From: Pollutimonas sp963706785
Lineage (GTDB): Bacteria; Pseudomonadota; Gammaproteobacteria; Burkholderiales; Burkholderiaceae_B
DNA length: 64,000 nt
NCBI GenBank assembly: GCA_963706785.1
Contig: CAVPNJ010000002.1
Coordinates: 930,001-994,000 of the forward strand
Direction: 5' to 3'
Position 1 is the first letter of the stretch, and the number at the start of each line of letters is the position of its first letter. This document shows positions 9,204 to 18,220 of the stretch, piece after piece. The position numbers and the translations under genes are program-made. The notes below the pieces were generated by a model. That model searched no databases, was not told where the DNA came from, and worked only from the letters and a program-made list of their open reading frames with translations.

Positions 9204-10103
9204 ATGCTCTCCCGTGTATTGAATAATAGAAATTTGCTGGGCATGGTATTTATGCTGCCCACTGCCATCTTGTTATTGGCGTTTCTAACCTACCCCCTGG
9301 GTCTGGGCGTTTGGCTGGGCTTCACCGATGCCAAAATAGGGCGGGATGGCGCGTGGATCGGACTGGAAAACTACATATACCTGTCCGGCGATTCCGTCGC
9401 GCAACTAGCCTTGTTCAACACGATTTTCTATACGGCGGTTGCCAGCGTATTCAAATTCGCACTGGGTTTATGGCTGGCCCTTTTATTGAACAAGAACCTT
9501 CCGTTTAAATCGTTCTTCCGCTCAGTCGTCCTATTGCCCTGGATCGTGCCCACTGCACTGTCCGCACTCGCCTTCTGGTGGATCTACGATGCGCAGTTTT
9601 CGATTATCAGTTGGGTACTGGTCAAGCTGGGCGTCATCGACACCTATATCAACTTTCTCGGCGACCCTTGGATGGCCAGGTTCTCCACCATTTTCGCCAA
9701 TATCTGGCGCGGCATTCCCTTTGTTGCCATCACGCTTCTAGCCGGCCTGCAAACCATTTCGCCTGCGCTATACGAGGCGGCATCGATCGATGGCGTTACT
9801 CCGTGGCAACAATTCCGATATGTCACCCTGCCCCTGCTGACACCAATTATCGCGGTGGTCATGACGTTTTCGGTCTTGTTTACGTTTACCGATTTCCAGC
9901 TTATTTATGTGCTGACACGAGGCGGCCCGCTTAACGCCACCCACTTAATGACCACCCTCTCGTTCCAGCGCGCGATTCCCGGCGGGTCGTTAGGTGAGGG
10001 AGCCGCACTGGCCATCATGATGGTTCCTTTCCTACTGGCCGCCATCATGTTTTCGTACTTTGGCCTTCAACGACGGGCATGGCAACAAGGAGGCGACAAA
10101 TGA
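9204..10103 (+). CDS. CUT1-type sugar ABC transporter permease 1 (MalF/UgpA-like)
   Basis: A 299-residue inner-membrane protein with about six hydrophobic segments. The cytoplasmic EAA loop (EAASIDGVTPWQQF), which docks onto the ATPase, lies about two thirds along. The ATG at 9204 has GAGG with 6-nt spacing; an ATG two codons earlier (9198) is also possible. Its stop overlaps the next start as ATGA (10100-10103), indicating coupling with the partner permease. Together with the second permease it forms the membrane channel of the importer whose ATPase and binding protein precede it. Confidence 0.92.
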   Translation: MLSRVLNNRNLLGMVFMLPTAILLLAFLTYPLGLGVWLGFTDAKIGRDGAWIGLENYIYLSGDSVAQLALFNTIFYTAVASVFKFALGLWLALLLNKNLPFKSFFRSVVLLPWIVPTALSALAFWWIYDAQFSIISWVLVKLGVIDTYINFLGDPWMARFSTIFANIWRGIPFVAITLLAGLQTISPALYEAASIDGVTPWQQFRYVTLPLLTPIIAVVMTFSVLFTFTDFQLIYVLTRGGPLNATHLMTTLSFQRAIPGGSLGEGAALAIMMVPFLLAAIMFSYFGLQRRAWQQGGDK

Positions 10104-10975
10104 AGGACGATCAGAAGCACGAGAAACACGGAATGGAATACCTTCAGTCTATCCCCCAACGATGGGTGACGGTATATATTCCCCTGGCCATCTTCGTATT
10201 CGTATTGCTGTTTCCGTTTTACTGGATGGCCATTACGGCATTCAAGCCCGACGAGGAAATGGCGCTAAGTTCCGGTAATCCGTTCTGGGTGCTCAGCCCT
10301 ACCCTCAAGCACTTCAAGACACTGTTTTTCAAAACTCCATTTCCCGGATGGCTATGGAACTCTGTACTTATATCTACAGTGGCCACCTTTATCTCGCTAG
10401 CCGCAAGCGTTTTCGCAGCTTATGCCATTGAAAGGCTGCGCTTTCAAGGGTCCAAACAAGTCGGACTGGGCATATTCTTCGCCTACTTGGTGCCGCCATC
10501 GATATTATTTATTCCATTGGCTGCAATCGTGTTCCAGCTTGGCTTGTTCGACACCCGGATGGCTCTGATCCTTACCTATCCAACCTTTCTTATACCCTTT
10601 AGCACCTGGCTACTCATGGGCTACTTTCGGTCCATTCCATACGAACTTGAGGAATGCGCTCTTATCGACGGTGCTACCCGTTGGGAAATTCTTATAAAAA
10701 TAATATTGCCACTTTCAGTTCCGGGCTTGATTTCAGCCGGCATCTTTGCCTTTACTCTTTCCTGGAACGAATTCATCTACGCACTTACGTTCATATCATC
10801 CACCGAATCGAAAACGGTGCCAGTGGGTATCGTGACGGAACTCATCGAAGGCGATGTATATCACTGGGGCGCCTTGATGGCTGGGGCGCTGGTGGGCTCA
10901 CTGCCAGTTGCCATAGTCTATTCGTTCTTCGTCGAATATTACGTCTCGGGCATGACGGGCGCGGTGAAAGAATAA
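10100..10975 (+). CDS. CUT1-type sugar ABC transporter permease 2 (MalG/UgpE-like)
   Basis: A 291-residue inner-membrane permease. The start at 10100 is supported by AAGGAGG at 10087-10093 and by the ATGA overlap with the previous gene; an earlier in-frame ATG at 10079 is inside that gene. The EAA-type loop EECALIDGATRWEI is present, and multiple hydrophobic segments follow the CUT1 pattern. It is the last gene of the operon. The 92 nt before prfB contain only a weak 5-bp stem (ACCTG/CAGGT), so no clear terminator was found. Confidence 0.92.
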   Translation: MKDDQKHEKHGMEYLQSIPQRWVTVYIPLAIFVFVLLFPFYWMAITAFKPDEEMALSSGNPFWVLSPTLKHFKTLFFKTPFPGWLWNSVLISTVATFISLAASVFAAYAIERLRFQGSKQVGLGIFFAYLVPPSILFIPLAAIVFQLGLFDTRMALILTYPTFLIPFSTWLLMGYFRSIPYELEECALIDGATRWEILIKIILPLSVPGLISAGIFAFTLSWNEFIYALTFISSTESKTVPVGIVTELIEGDVYHWGALMAGALVGSLPVAIVYSFFVEYYVSGMTGAVKE

Positions 10976-11067
10976 ACCCAGCGGCTTCACCTGGCTCGTA
11001 CAGGTTAAAATATTCGGTTAGATCAAGAATCGCGGCACATGCGTGCCCAACATATTCAGGAATATTT

Positions 11068-12173
11068 ATGGAAGCCGAACGTCAAAACCTACTTGCTGCC
11101 TGCCTAGAAGACTACGCGGAACGGCAATCGGCACTACGGGGGTATCTTTGACTACGATGCCAAGTTTGAACGCCTGCAGGTCGTAAACGCCGAACTAGAA
11201 AGCGCAGAAGTCTGGAACGATCCCGAAACACGCGCAGGAACTGGGCCGCGAGAAAAAAAGCCTGGAAAACGTCGTCCACGCCCTTAGCGAGATAGCGACA
11301 GGTGTCAACGAGGCCCAGGAACTATTCGAATTGGCCGCCGAGGACGACGATGACGCCACTCTGCTGGCCATCGAGCACGACCTCGAAGCCTTAGGAGAAC
11401 GACTAGAAGATCTTGAATTTCGACGTATGTTCTCCAACCCCGCCGACCCGCTCAATTGCTTCATGGACATTCAGGCAGGCGCTGGCGGCACCGAAGCACA
11501 AGATTGGGCTTCGATATTATTGCGCCAGTATTTGCGCTATTGCGAACGTAAAGATTTCAAAGCCGAAGTGCTTGAAGAGTCCGATGGCGAAGTCGCGGGA
11601 ATTAAATCTGCGACCATCAAGATACAAGGCGACTATGCTTTCGGCTTCCTGCGTACCGAAACTGGGGTCCATCGGCTAGTACGTAAAAGCCCTTTCGATT
11701 CAGCCAATGGGCGCCACACCTCGTTTGCCAGTGTATTTGTCTACCCCGAAATCGATGATTCGATCGAGATCGAAGTGAATCCCGCCGACCTGCGTGTCGA
11801 TACCTACCGTGCCAGCGGGGCCGGCGGGCAGCACATCAACAAAACCGATTCAGCCGTGCGCTTGACCCACATTCCGACTGGTATTGTGGTGCAATGTCAA
11901 AATGACCGCTCGCAGCATCGCAACCGGGCCGAAGCGATGCAAATGCTCAAGTCTCGTCTGTACGAACTTGAAATGCGCAATCGCATGGCCGAGCAACAAA
12001 AAATGGAAGACTCCAAAACCGATGTTGGCTGGGGTCATCAAATCCGTTCCTATGTGCTTGATCAAAGCCGCATCAAAGATTTGCGCACCAACGTGGAAAT
12101 TTCGAACACGCAAAAAGTGCTGGACGGAGATCTGGACCCATTCATACAGGCCAGTCTGAAGCAAGGGGTTTAA
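11068..12173 (+). CDS. prfB: Peptide chain release factor 2, programmed +1 frameshift plus one unexplained extra base
   Basis: RF2 terminates translation at UGA and UAA on the ribosome. Translation starts at ATG 11068, meets an in-frame TGA at 11149-11151 and must shift +1 at CTT_TGA, the classic autoregulatory site. Reading then continues from GAC 11150 to about 11227. A second, non-programmed +1 correction is needed there: four bases (11228-11231) lie where three are expected between the codons for DPE and AQELG. The frame from 11229 to the stop gives the rest, including the SPF anticodon-mimic tripeptide (SPFDSANGR) and the GGQ catalytic motif (GAGGQHIN). The corrected product is about 367 residues, normal for RF2. 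Because prfB is essential, a one-base sequence error is the likely cause. Confidence 0.88.
11137..11152 (+). promoter_or_regulatory. prfB programmed frameshift site
   Basis: The sequence CGGGGGTATCTTTGAC carries an internal Shine-Dalgarno-like G-rich stretch three bases before the slippery CTT, followed by TGA and C. This matches the known RF2 recoding site. Low RF2 favours slippage at the poor TGA-C stop context, so RF2 controls its own synthesis. The stop falls after 27 codons. Confidence 0.92.
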
Positions 12174-12174
12174 A

Positions 12175-12924
12175 ATGGAAGTATCGAACGTTGCTATTGT
12201 GACAGGCGCGTCCCGCGGCCTGGGCCACGCCTTGGCTCTCGAGCTTTTGCAGCAAGACACGCAATTGATCACTGTGGCCCGCAGCCAAGATGCAGGCCTG
12301 GCAGCCCAAGCCAGGGAATCGGGCTGCTTGCTGCATCAAATACAGGCCGATCTTTCCGACCCGGATGCAGCGCAGATGGCCGCAGAGCAAATTAGGGCCA
12401 GCCTGCCCCGTTCGGCCAAACGATACCTACTGATTAATAATGCAGGTACGGTTGAACCCATCAAACGGGCGGTCGATCTCAGCGACGCAGCAGCCATCGC
12501 ACATGCGTTCAATCTTAATGTCACAAGCGTGATAACGCTGACCGCCGCTTTCCTACGTGCCACGCAAGGCTGCGCAGACCGCCGAATTCTCAACATATCT
12601 TCGGGTGCAGGCCGCAATCCCACGCCCGGCTGGGGCGTGTACTGTGCCACGAAAGCGGCGCTGGATCACTATACTCAGGTGCTGCATGCCGAAAATCACG
12701 GCGTACGGGTTGTATCCCTTGCTCCCGGCGTCATAGATACAGGTATGCAAGAAAAAATCCGCCAGAGCGACGCCAGCAACTTTCCCGACGTAAAACGCTT
12801 CGCAGCCATGCATGAGCACGGCCAGCTGTCATCCCCGACGGCGGTCGCTGCCAAAATACTGCGCTACATCTCACAAGACGACTTCGGCGCTACTGTGCTC
12901 GACGACATTCGAAATTACGCTTAA
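12175..12924 (+). CDS. SDR family oxidoreductase (sepiapterin-reductase-like)
   Basis: A 249-residue short-chain dehydrogenase starting one base after the prfB stop. The cofactor motif TGASRGLG is at 10-17, NNAG at 88-91, and the catalytic residues are Ser142/143, Tyr156 and Lys160 (YCATK). It lacks obvious clues to a substrate. It lies inside the prfB-lysS pair, which is usually adjacent, so this gene is an insertion into a conserved translation-gene pair. Its 11-bp spacing to lysS suggests cotranscription. The resemblance to sepiapterin reductase/benzil reductase types is by overall pattern only. Confidence 0.82.
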   Translation: MEVSNVAIVTGASRGLGHALALELLQQDTQLITVARSQDAGLAAQARESGCLLHQIQADLSDPDAAQMAAEQIRASLPRSAKRYLLINNAGTVEPIKRAVDLSDAAAIAHAFNLNVTSVITLTAAFLRATQGCADRRILNISSGAGRNPTPGWGVYCATKAALDHYTQVLHAENHGVRVVSLAPGVIDTGMQEKIRQSDASNFPDVKRFAAMHEHGQLSSPTAVAAKILRYISQDDFGATVLDDIRNYA

Positions 12925-12935
12925 AACGAAATACC

Positions 12936-14456
12936 ATGAACGAATCTACGCCCTCCATCGTTGCCATCGACGAGAATCATCTGATTGCCGAACGCCGTGG
13001 CAAACTGGACAAACTGCGCGACACCGGCGTGGCTTACCCCAACGATTTCCGCCCCGAAAACTCCGCTGACGAACTTCATAAGGCCTACGACGAACTCGAC
13101 AAAGAGGCATTGGCAGAAGTTGCCAAACAAGTGAAAGTTGCAGGACGCATGATGCTTAAGCGCGTCATGGGCAAAGCCAGCTTCGCCACAATGCAAGACA
13201 GCACCGGCCGGATCCAGATTTTCCTCGATAAAAACAACGTGGGCGAAGAACTCTATGCGCAGTTCAAAACCTGGGATATCGGCGATATTATTGCGATAGA
13301 AGGAACCGTATTCAAGACCAATAAAGGCGAACTCTCAATCCATGCGACGACGGCGCGCTTGTTGACTAAATCGCTGCGCCCGTTGCCCGACAAGTTCCAC
13401 GGCGTGGCCGATCAAGAACTGCGATACCGCCAGCGCTACGTCGATCTCATCATGACGGAAGAAACGCGCCGCACCTTTGTGGCGCGCAGCAAGGCAGTCG
13501 GGAGCATTCGTCAGTTCATGCTGAATGCCGGCTTCCTGGAAGTCGAAACGCCCATGCTGCACCCCATACCTGGCGGTGCAGCCGCTAAGCCATTCGTCAC
13601 CCATCACAATGCCCTGGACATGGAAATGTTCCTGCGCATTGCGCCTGAACTGTACCTGAAGCGGCTTGTCGTAGGCGGATTCGACCGTGTATTTGAAGTG
13701 AATCGCAACTTTCGCAACGAAGGCGTAAGTCCACGTCATAATCCCGAATTCACCATGATGGAGTTTTATGCGGCCTACACCGATTACCGTTGGCTCATGG
13801 ACTTCACAGAGGCTTTGATCCGCGAAGCTGCGATTGCCTCTACCGGCAGTGCAGTATTGACCTACCAGGAAAGGACACTGGACCTCAGTCAGCCGTTCGA
13901 TCGCCTCACCATCGTCGAGGCGATCTTAAAGTACGCACCCGGCTACACCGATGACAAACTACGCGACGAGGGCTTCCTGCGGTCCGAGTTAAAACGGCTT
14001 GGAGCCGACATCAACGGGCCGGTATTGTCTCGTGCCGGTGTCGGTGGCCTGCAGTTGGCGCTGTTCGAAGAGACTGCAGAAGCGAAACTGTGGAATCCGA
14101 CCTATATCATCGACTATCCCGTCGAAGTCTCGCCCCTGGCCCGCGCCTCCGATACCATGGACGGCGTCACCGAACGCTTCGAGCTTTTCATGACAGGGCG
14201 GGAAATTGCCAACGGCTTTTCAGAATTAAACGATCCGGAAGACCAGGCAGCGCGCTTCCTGGCTCAGGTCGAAGCAAAAGATGCGGGCGATGAAGAAGCC
14301 ATGTATTACGACGCGGACTATATTCGCGCACTGGAATATGGCATGCCTCCTACAGGAGGCTGCGGCATCGGCATCGACCGTTTGGTTATGCTCCTGACCG
14401 ACAGCGCCAGTATCCGCGATGTGATCTTGTTTCCCCACCTGCGCCGCGAAGACTAG
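12936..14456 (+). CDS. lysS: Lysyl-tRNA synthetase, class II
   Basis: A 506-residue cytoplasmic enzyme that charges tRNA-Lys. An N-terminal OB-fold anticodon-binding domain (about 60-170) precedes the class II catalytic core with motif 2 (RNEGVSPRHNPEFTMMEF) and motif 3 (GGCGIGIDRL, near the C-terminus). Length matches E. coli LysS (505). It ends six bases before the convergent stop of the methylglyoxal synthase gene, leaving no room for a separate terminator. Confidence 0.97.
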   Translation: MNESTPSIVAIDENHLIAERRGKLDKLRDTGVAYPNDFRPENSADELHKAYDELDKEALAEVAKQVKVAGRMMLKRVMGKASFATMQDSTGRIQIFLDKNNVGEELYAQFKTWDIGDIIAIEGTVFKTNKGELSIHATTARLLTKSLRPLPDKFHGVADQELRYRQRYVDLIMTEETRRTFVARSKAVGSIRQFMLNAGFLEVETPMLHPIPGGAAAKPFVTHHNALDMEMFLRIAPELYLKRLVVGGFDRVFEVNRNFRNEGVSPRHNPEFTMMEFYAAYTDYRWLMDFTEALIREAAIASTGSAVLTYQERTLDLSQPFDRLTIVEAILKYAPGYTDDKLRDEGFLRSELKRLGADINGPVLSRAGVGGLQLALFEETAEAKLWNPTYIIDYPVEVSPLARASDTMDGVTERFELFMTGREIANGFSELNDPEDQAARFLAQVEAKDAGDEEAMYYDADYIRALEYGMPPTGGCGIGIDRLVMLLTDSASIRDVILFPHLRRED

Positions 14457-14462
14457 TACCGA

Positions 14463-15344
14463 CTAGACTAAACCAGCAACCGCGGCCGCCCACTTATGCG
14501 CGACCGCGGGCGAGGCTATGCAGCATGCCTTGTCCGAAACAACGCGCACTGCCCGTTCTAGCAATTGAATATCGGCTTCGTGCTGGCGGGCAACATGGGG
14601 ATCTTCAAAGAAAATAACTCGTTGGCAACGTTGTTCGAGCACACGTTCCGCAATTTGCGCGTCGCCGCCCAACGGTCCGCTTAGATACGGCTGTATCCAG
14701 GGCGTATCTTTCGGCCAGCCGCGAGACCAAGCCAGTTCGTTCAGCCGGCCGCTGGTTGTGCCGGTGCCTATCCGTTCGGAAAAACGCGAAAGCAGGTCGA
14801 AATTCTCGGCGGCAAACTGGACCATCTTATCTTTCAAAGCATCGTGCGCGATAAGGGCCAAGGTCTGCTTCGAAAAATCGAAAATGTGCTGCAAGGCCGG
14901 ATCGGCTTGCAGTCCGGCGACGGCACGTTCTACCTCGATCCATTCAATAGCACCCATTAGCGTTGAAACAAAGGGCCGGCCATGGGTAATACACTGTCGC
15001 TTCAAAGCCAGCGCTTCGGGGAAAATCGACGAGGGATCCACGGGATCGATAAGATAGATGGCGCCATCAAGCGGGGCCGTGCCGTCGCGCCCTTCGGTGA
15101 CACGGGCGACCAGCTTCATCAGACCGCCTTCCCTGCCATATGGATAACGCACGAGCCCTGCGTGCCCCTCTAGCAGACCAGATCTTTCGATCGCATCGTA
15201 AGTACGCCCTACCGTGTGCAGTTCGACACCTAGTTCGCGGATACCGGCGGCGGACTGTTCAAGCCATTTAAATACTGCCGCACCGTAGGTTTCGTGATGC
15301 AGGCGATTCGCGGCGAAGCCAAAACGTAAAGTATTGTGAACCAT
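14463..15344 (-). CDS. mgsA: Methylglyoxal synthase, tandem-domain form
   Basis: The C-terminal half is a recognisable methylglyoxal synthase, which converts dihydroxyacetone phosphate to methylglyoxal plus phosphate. It shows LALIAHD (162-168), GTGTTSG (193-199), GPLGGD with the catalytic aspartate (Asp228), and a DPH...H segment with the expected histidine near 255. The protein is 293 residues, about twice the 152 of E. coli MgsA. The N-terminal half (about 5-135) follows the same fold pattern (a YLIDPVDPSS...ALALKRQC region mirrors IFFEDPH...DIQLLERA) but lacks the catalytic AHD and GGD residues. It appears to be a degenerate duplicate, possibly regulatory or structural. It follows fdx by 62 nt and may be read from the isc operon. 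Confidence 0.85.
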   Translation of the reverse strand: MVHNTLRFGFAANRLHHETYGAAVFKWLEQSAAGIRELGVELHTVGRTYDAIERSGLLEGHAGLVRYPYGREGGLMKLVARVTEGRDGTAPLDGAIYLIDPVDPSSIFPEALALKRQCITHGRPFVSTLMGAIEWIEVERAVAGLQADPALQHIFDFSKQTLALIAHDALKDKMVQFAAENFDLLSRFSERIGTGTTSGRLNELAWSRGWPKDTPWIQPYLSGPLGGDAQIAERVLEQRCQRVIFFEDPHVARQHEADIQLLERAVRVVSDKACCIASPAVAHKWAAAVAGLV

Positions 15345-15406
15345 GCTCGTTACAGAAAGAATCCAAGGATCACTAACTATACCCGAGCATTTCAGCGGTG
15401 AACGCC

Positions 15407-15748
15407 TTAGTGGCCTTCCTTAGCATGGTTTACCGTATATTTCGGAATTTCGATGGTCAAATCAGCCTCGCTTACCAGCGCCTGACATGACAGGCGCGAA
15501 GTTGGGGCCAGCCCCCAGGCACGATCCAGATAGTCTTCCTCGTTATCACTGGCTTCGGCCAGCGTCTCGAAGCCATCGCGAACAATGACATGGCAAGTAG
15601 TACACGCGCAAGATAACTCGCAGGCGTGCTCGATGCCGATATGGTTATCCAGCAGTACGCGGCAAATCGATATACCGACCGGCGCGTCTTCAATAACAAT
15701 ACCCTCAGGGCAGACATCCGGATGCGGCAATACAATTATTTTCGGCAT
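15407..15748 (-). CDS. fdx: ISC-type [2Fe-2S] ferredoxin
   Basis: A 113-residue adrenodoxin-type ferredoxin that supplies electrons to the ISC cluster assembly machine. The four ligands are Cys43, Cys49, Cys52 and Cys88, spaced C-x5-C-x2-C-x35-C as in E. coli Fdx. It lies 76 nt after hscA. No iscX homologue follows; the next gene is mgsA. Confidence 0.95.
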   Translation of the reverse strand: MPKIIVLPHPDVCPEGIVIEDAPVGISICRVLLDNHIGIEHACELSCACTTCHVIVRDGFETLAEASDNEEDYLDRAWGLAPTSRLSCQALVSEADLTIEIPKYTVNHAKEGH

Positions 15749-15824
15749 GGTTTAATTCAAAATTCGTAGAAGTCTATTTAATTCGGACAGCGTCGGAGTC
15801 CAGCTTGTCATATAGCTTTGATTG

Positions 15825-17684
15825 CTATATTTCGTTTACCGAGCGTCCCCCGAGCGCGGCGCGTATGCTGCGATCCATACGGCGGGCTGCGAATGACTCG
15901 GTTGCCTTGCTTAGGTTGTGGATCGACTTGCGCAACACATCGATATCGCCACACGCACTCGCGTCAGCCGCGTCCGTCAGGCATTGGGTGATGTCAGCCA
16001 ATTCAGGTTCCGAGAGCAAATCAGCATCGACGGCAAGTGCAGCATGAACCGAGTCAGACAATTGGCTTATCGAGACCTGCTCTTCGCGCAAAGCCCGTGC
16101 TTTGGCGTCGTTATCGGCGTTACTCATGCCTTCCGCCAGCATCCGGGCGACTTCGTCGTCTGACAGACCATAGGAAGGTTTGATCGAAACCGCGGCTTCG
16201 ATTCCGGTGCTTTCCTCTCGGGCGGATACATTAAGAAGGCCATCCGCGTCGACTTGAAAGGTGACCTTTATGCGTGCCGCGCCCGCCACCATGGGGGGTA
16301 TGCCGCGCAGTTCGAACCGTGCGAGCGAACGGCAGTCGGTGACCAGCTCTCGTTCGCCCTGCACGACGTGTATGCTCATCGCCGATTGGCCATCTTTGAA
16401 GGTGGTGAATTCTTGCGCGCGTGCCACCGGTATGGTGCTGTTGCGCGGAATCACGCGCTCGGCAATGCCGCCCATGGTTTCAAGCCCTAGGGACAATGGC
16501 GTGACGTCGAGCAACAGCCAGTCATCACCTGGCGCGCGGTTACCCACGAGCAAATTGGCTTGCGATGCAGCCCCCAAGGCTACAACCTGATCCGGATCCA
16601 AATTGGTAAGAGGCACAGAGCCGAACAATGCAGCCACCGCGTTTCTAACGACTGGCATCCTGGTCGCGCCGCCGACCAAAACGACGCCATTTACCTGCTC
16701 GAATTCAAAACCGGCGTCGCGCATTGCGCTGCGGACCCGATCTAGACTACGTTTGATCAGCGGTTCCACCCAACCTTCGAACTCTGCCCGTGTAATGACG
16801 GTGTCGATGCTACCAAGGTCAGGAAGCTGTAGCTCGAAACGGACTTGTTGATGCTGCGTTAAGGCTTCACGTACCTGACGAGCGGCTACCAATAGAGCGC
16901 GTCGGCTACTTTTTTCGCTAGCAACAAGCTTAGAAGCTTGAAGCACGCGGTCTACAATAATGGCGTCAAAGTCATCGCCACCCAGATTTGTGTCCCCGCC
17001 TGTCGCCACAACCTCAAAAACGCCTTGGCTTAATCGCAATACGGAGATATCAAAGGTGCCCCCGCCAAGATCGTATACCGCGTAAATACCTTCCGAACCA
17101 TTATCGAGGCCATAGGCGATCGCGGCTGCGGTCGGTTCATTAAGCAAGCGCAAGACATTAAGGCCCGCCAGCCGGGCGGCGTCTCGAGTTGCCTGGCGTT
17201 GTGCATCGTCAAAGTACGCCGGTACCGTAAGCACCACGCCAACCAGTTCGCCGCCCAGGGCCTGTTCGGCACGTGACCGCAAGGCTTTAAGAACCTGACT
17301 CGACACTTCTACCGGACTGAATTCCCCCTGCACGGTCTGTAGTCTTACCATGCCCGGCTCGGCGGAAAAGTCGTAGGACACCCCTTCGCGCTTCGCCTCG
17401 TCAAGAGACCGCCCCATCAAGCGTTTTACAGAGGCGATAGTATTGACGGAGTCACTGGACTGATGCCTTATGGCGTCGTGTCCTACCGCTATGTCTCCGC
17501 TGATGAGATAACGAACCACGGACGGCAGCAGGCTTCGCCCCGCCTCGTCACACAAGACTTCAGGACTGCTGTTACGCACCGCCGCCACAAGCGAGTGCGT
17601 GGTGCCCAAATCTATACCGACTGCGAGCTTACGTTGATGAGGAACCGGCGACTCGCCCGGTTCGGAGATTTGCAATAAAGCCAT
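15825..17684 (-). CDS. hscA: Fe-S cluster assembly Hsp70 chaperone HscA
   Basis: A 619-residue specialised Hsp70 that, with HscB, drives transfer of the cluster from IscU. GIDLGTT (23-29) starts the ATPase domain, with further Hsp70 signatures YDLGGGTFDISVL and VLVGGATRMP, and a C-terminal substrate-binding domain. The ATG at 17684 is chosen because it lies one base after the hscB stop; upstream in-frame codons run back through hscB. Length equals typical HscA (616-620). Confidence 0.96.
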   Translation of the reverse strand: MALLQISEPGESPVPHQRKLAVGIDLGTTHSLVAAVRNSSPEVLCDEAGRSLLPSVVRYLISGDIAVGHDAIRHQSSDSVNTIASVKRLMGRSLDEAKREGVSYDFSAEPGMVRLQTVQGEFSPVEVSSQVLKALRSRAEQALGGELVGVVLTVPAYFDDAQRQATRDAARLAGLNVLRLLNEPTAAAIAYGLDNGSEGIYAVYDLGGGTFDISVLRLSQGVFEVVATGGDTNLGGDDFDAIIVDRVLQASKLVASEKSSRRALLVAARQVREALTQHQQVRFELQLPDLGSIDTVITRAEFEGWVEPLIKRSLDRVRSAMRDAGFEFEQVNGVVLVGGATRMPVVRNAVAALFGSVPLTNLDPDQVVALGAASQANLLVGNRAPGDDWLLLDVTPLSLGLETMGGIAERVIPRNSTIPVARAQEFTTFKDGQSAMSIHVVQGERELVTDCRSLARFELRGIPPMVAGAARIKVTFQVDADGLLNVSAREESTGIEAAVSIKPSYGLSDDEVARMLAEGMSNADNDAKARALREEQVSISQLSDSVHAALAVDADLLSEPELADITQCLTDAADASACGDIDVLRKSIHNLSKATESFAARRMDRSIRAALGGRSVNEI

Positions 17685-17685
17685 A

Positions 17686-18219
17686 TTAATTTTGACGGTC
17701 GAAAAGCTCGTGGCGCACAATTTGCACTTCGTGAGCGAGTTTGTCGATGAACATCCACTCTCGGACCTGTGCTGCAGCCTGTTCGTAATCACGCTGCTCG
17801 TCGATTAGCATTGCGACGTCCTGCTTGCACATGGACTCGGCATCGGCGATGTCGCCTTCGATTTCCGCCAACATTGCTAAAGAAGCAGCGTCACGCGCAT
17901 CGTCAAGCTGTTCGCGCCAGGTAATCTGCCGCATCAAGAAAGTAGCGTCCATGCGAGTGTTGCTTTCAGACTGTAAGTCGCAACCAGCCAGCTCGCATAA
18001 ATAGCTCGCACGGGATAAAGGTGATTTAAGAATGCGATAGGCTTCGTTGATAGTTGAAGCCCACTGCATGACGACCCGTTTCTCGGCGGGCTGAGCATCG
18101 ACATAGCGGTCGGGGTGGACCTTGGCCGCAAGAGTTCGCCAAGTGTTCTCTAGCGCCGAAGAATCCAGGGCGTACTGTCGAGGCAGGCTGAAAAGCTCGA
18201 AATAATCTTCATCCGCCAC
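17686..18219 (-). CDS. hscB: Fe-S cluster assembly J-domain co-chaperone HscB
   Basis: A 177-residue J-protein that delivers IscU to HscA. The J-domain HPD motif is at residues 35-37, followed by a C-terminal helical IscU-binding domain. The chosen start is GTG 18219, one base after the iscA stop, giving a normal length (about 170-176). An ATG at 18291 in the same frame would overlap iscA by more than 70 bases and add 24 residues unlike the family. Confidence 0.92.
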   Translation of the reverse strand: MADEDYFELFSLPRQYALDSSALENTWRTLAAKVHPDRYVDAQPAEKRVVMQWASTINEAYRILKSPLSRASYLCELAGCDLQSESNTRMDATFLMRQITWREQLDDARDAASLAMLAEIEGDIADAESMCKQDVAMLIDEQRDYEQAAAQVREWMFIDKLAHEVQIVRHELFDRQN

Positions 18220-18220
18220 A

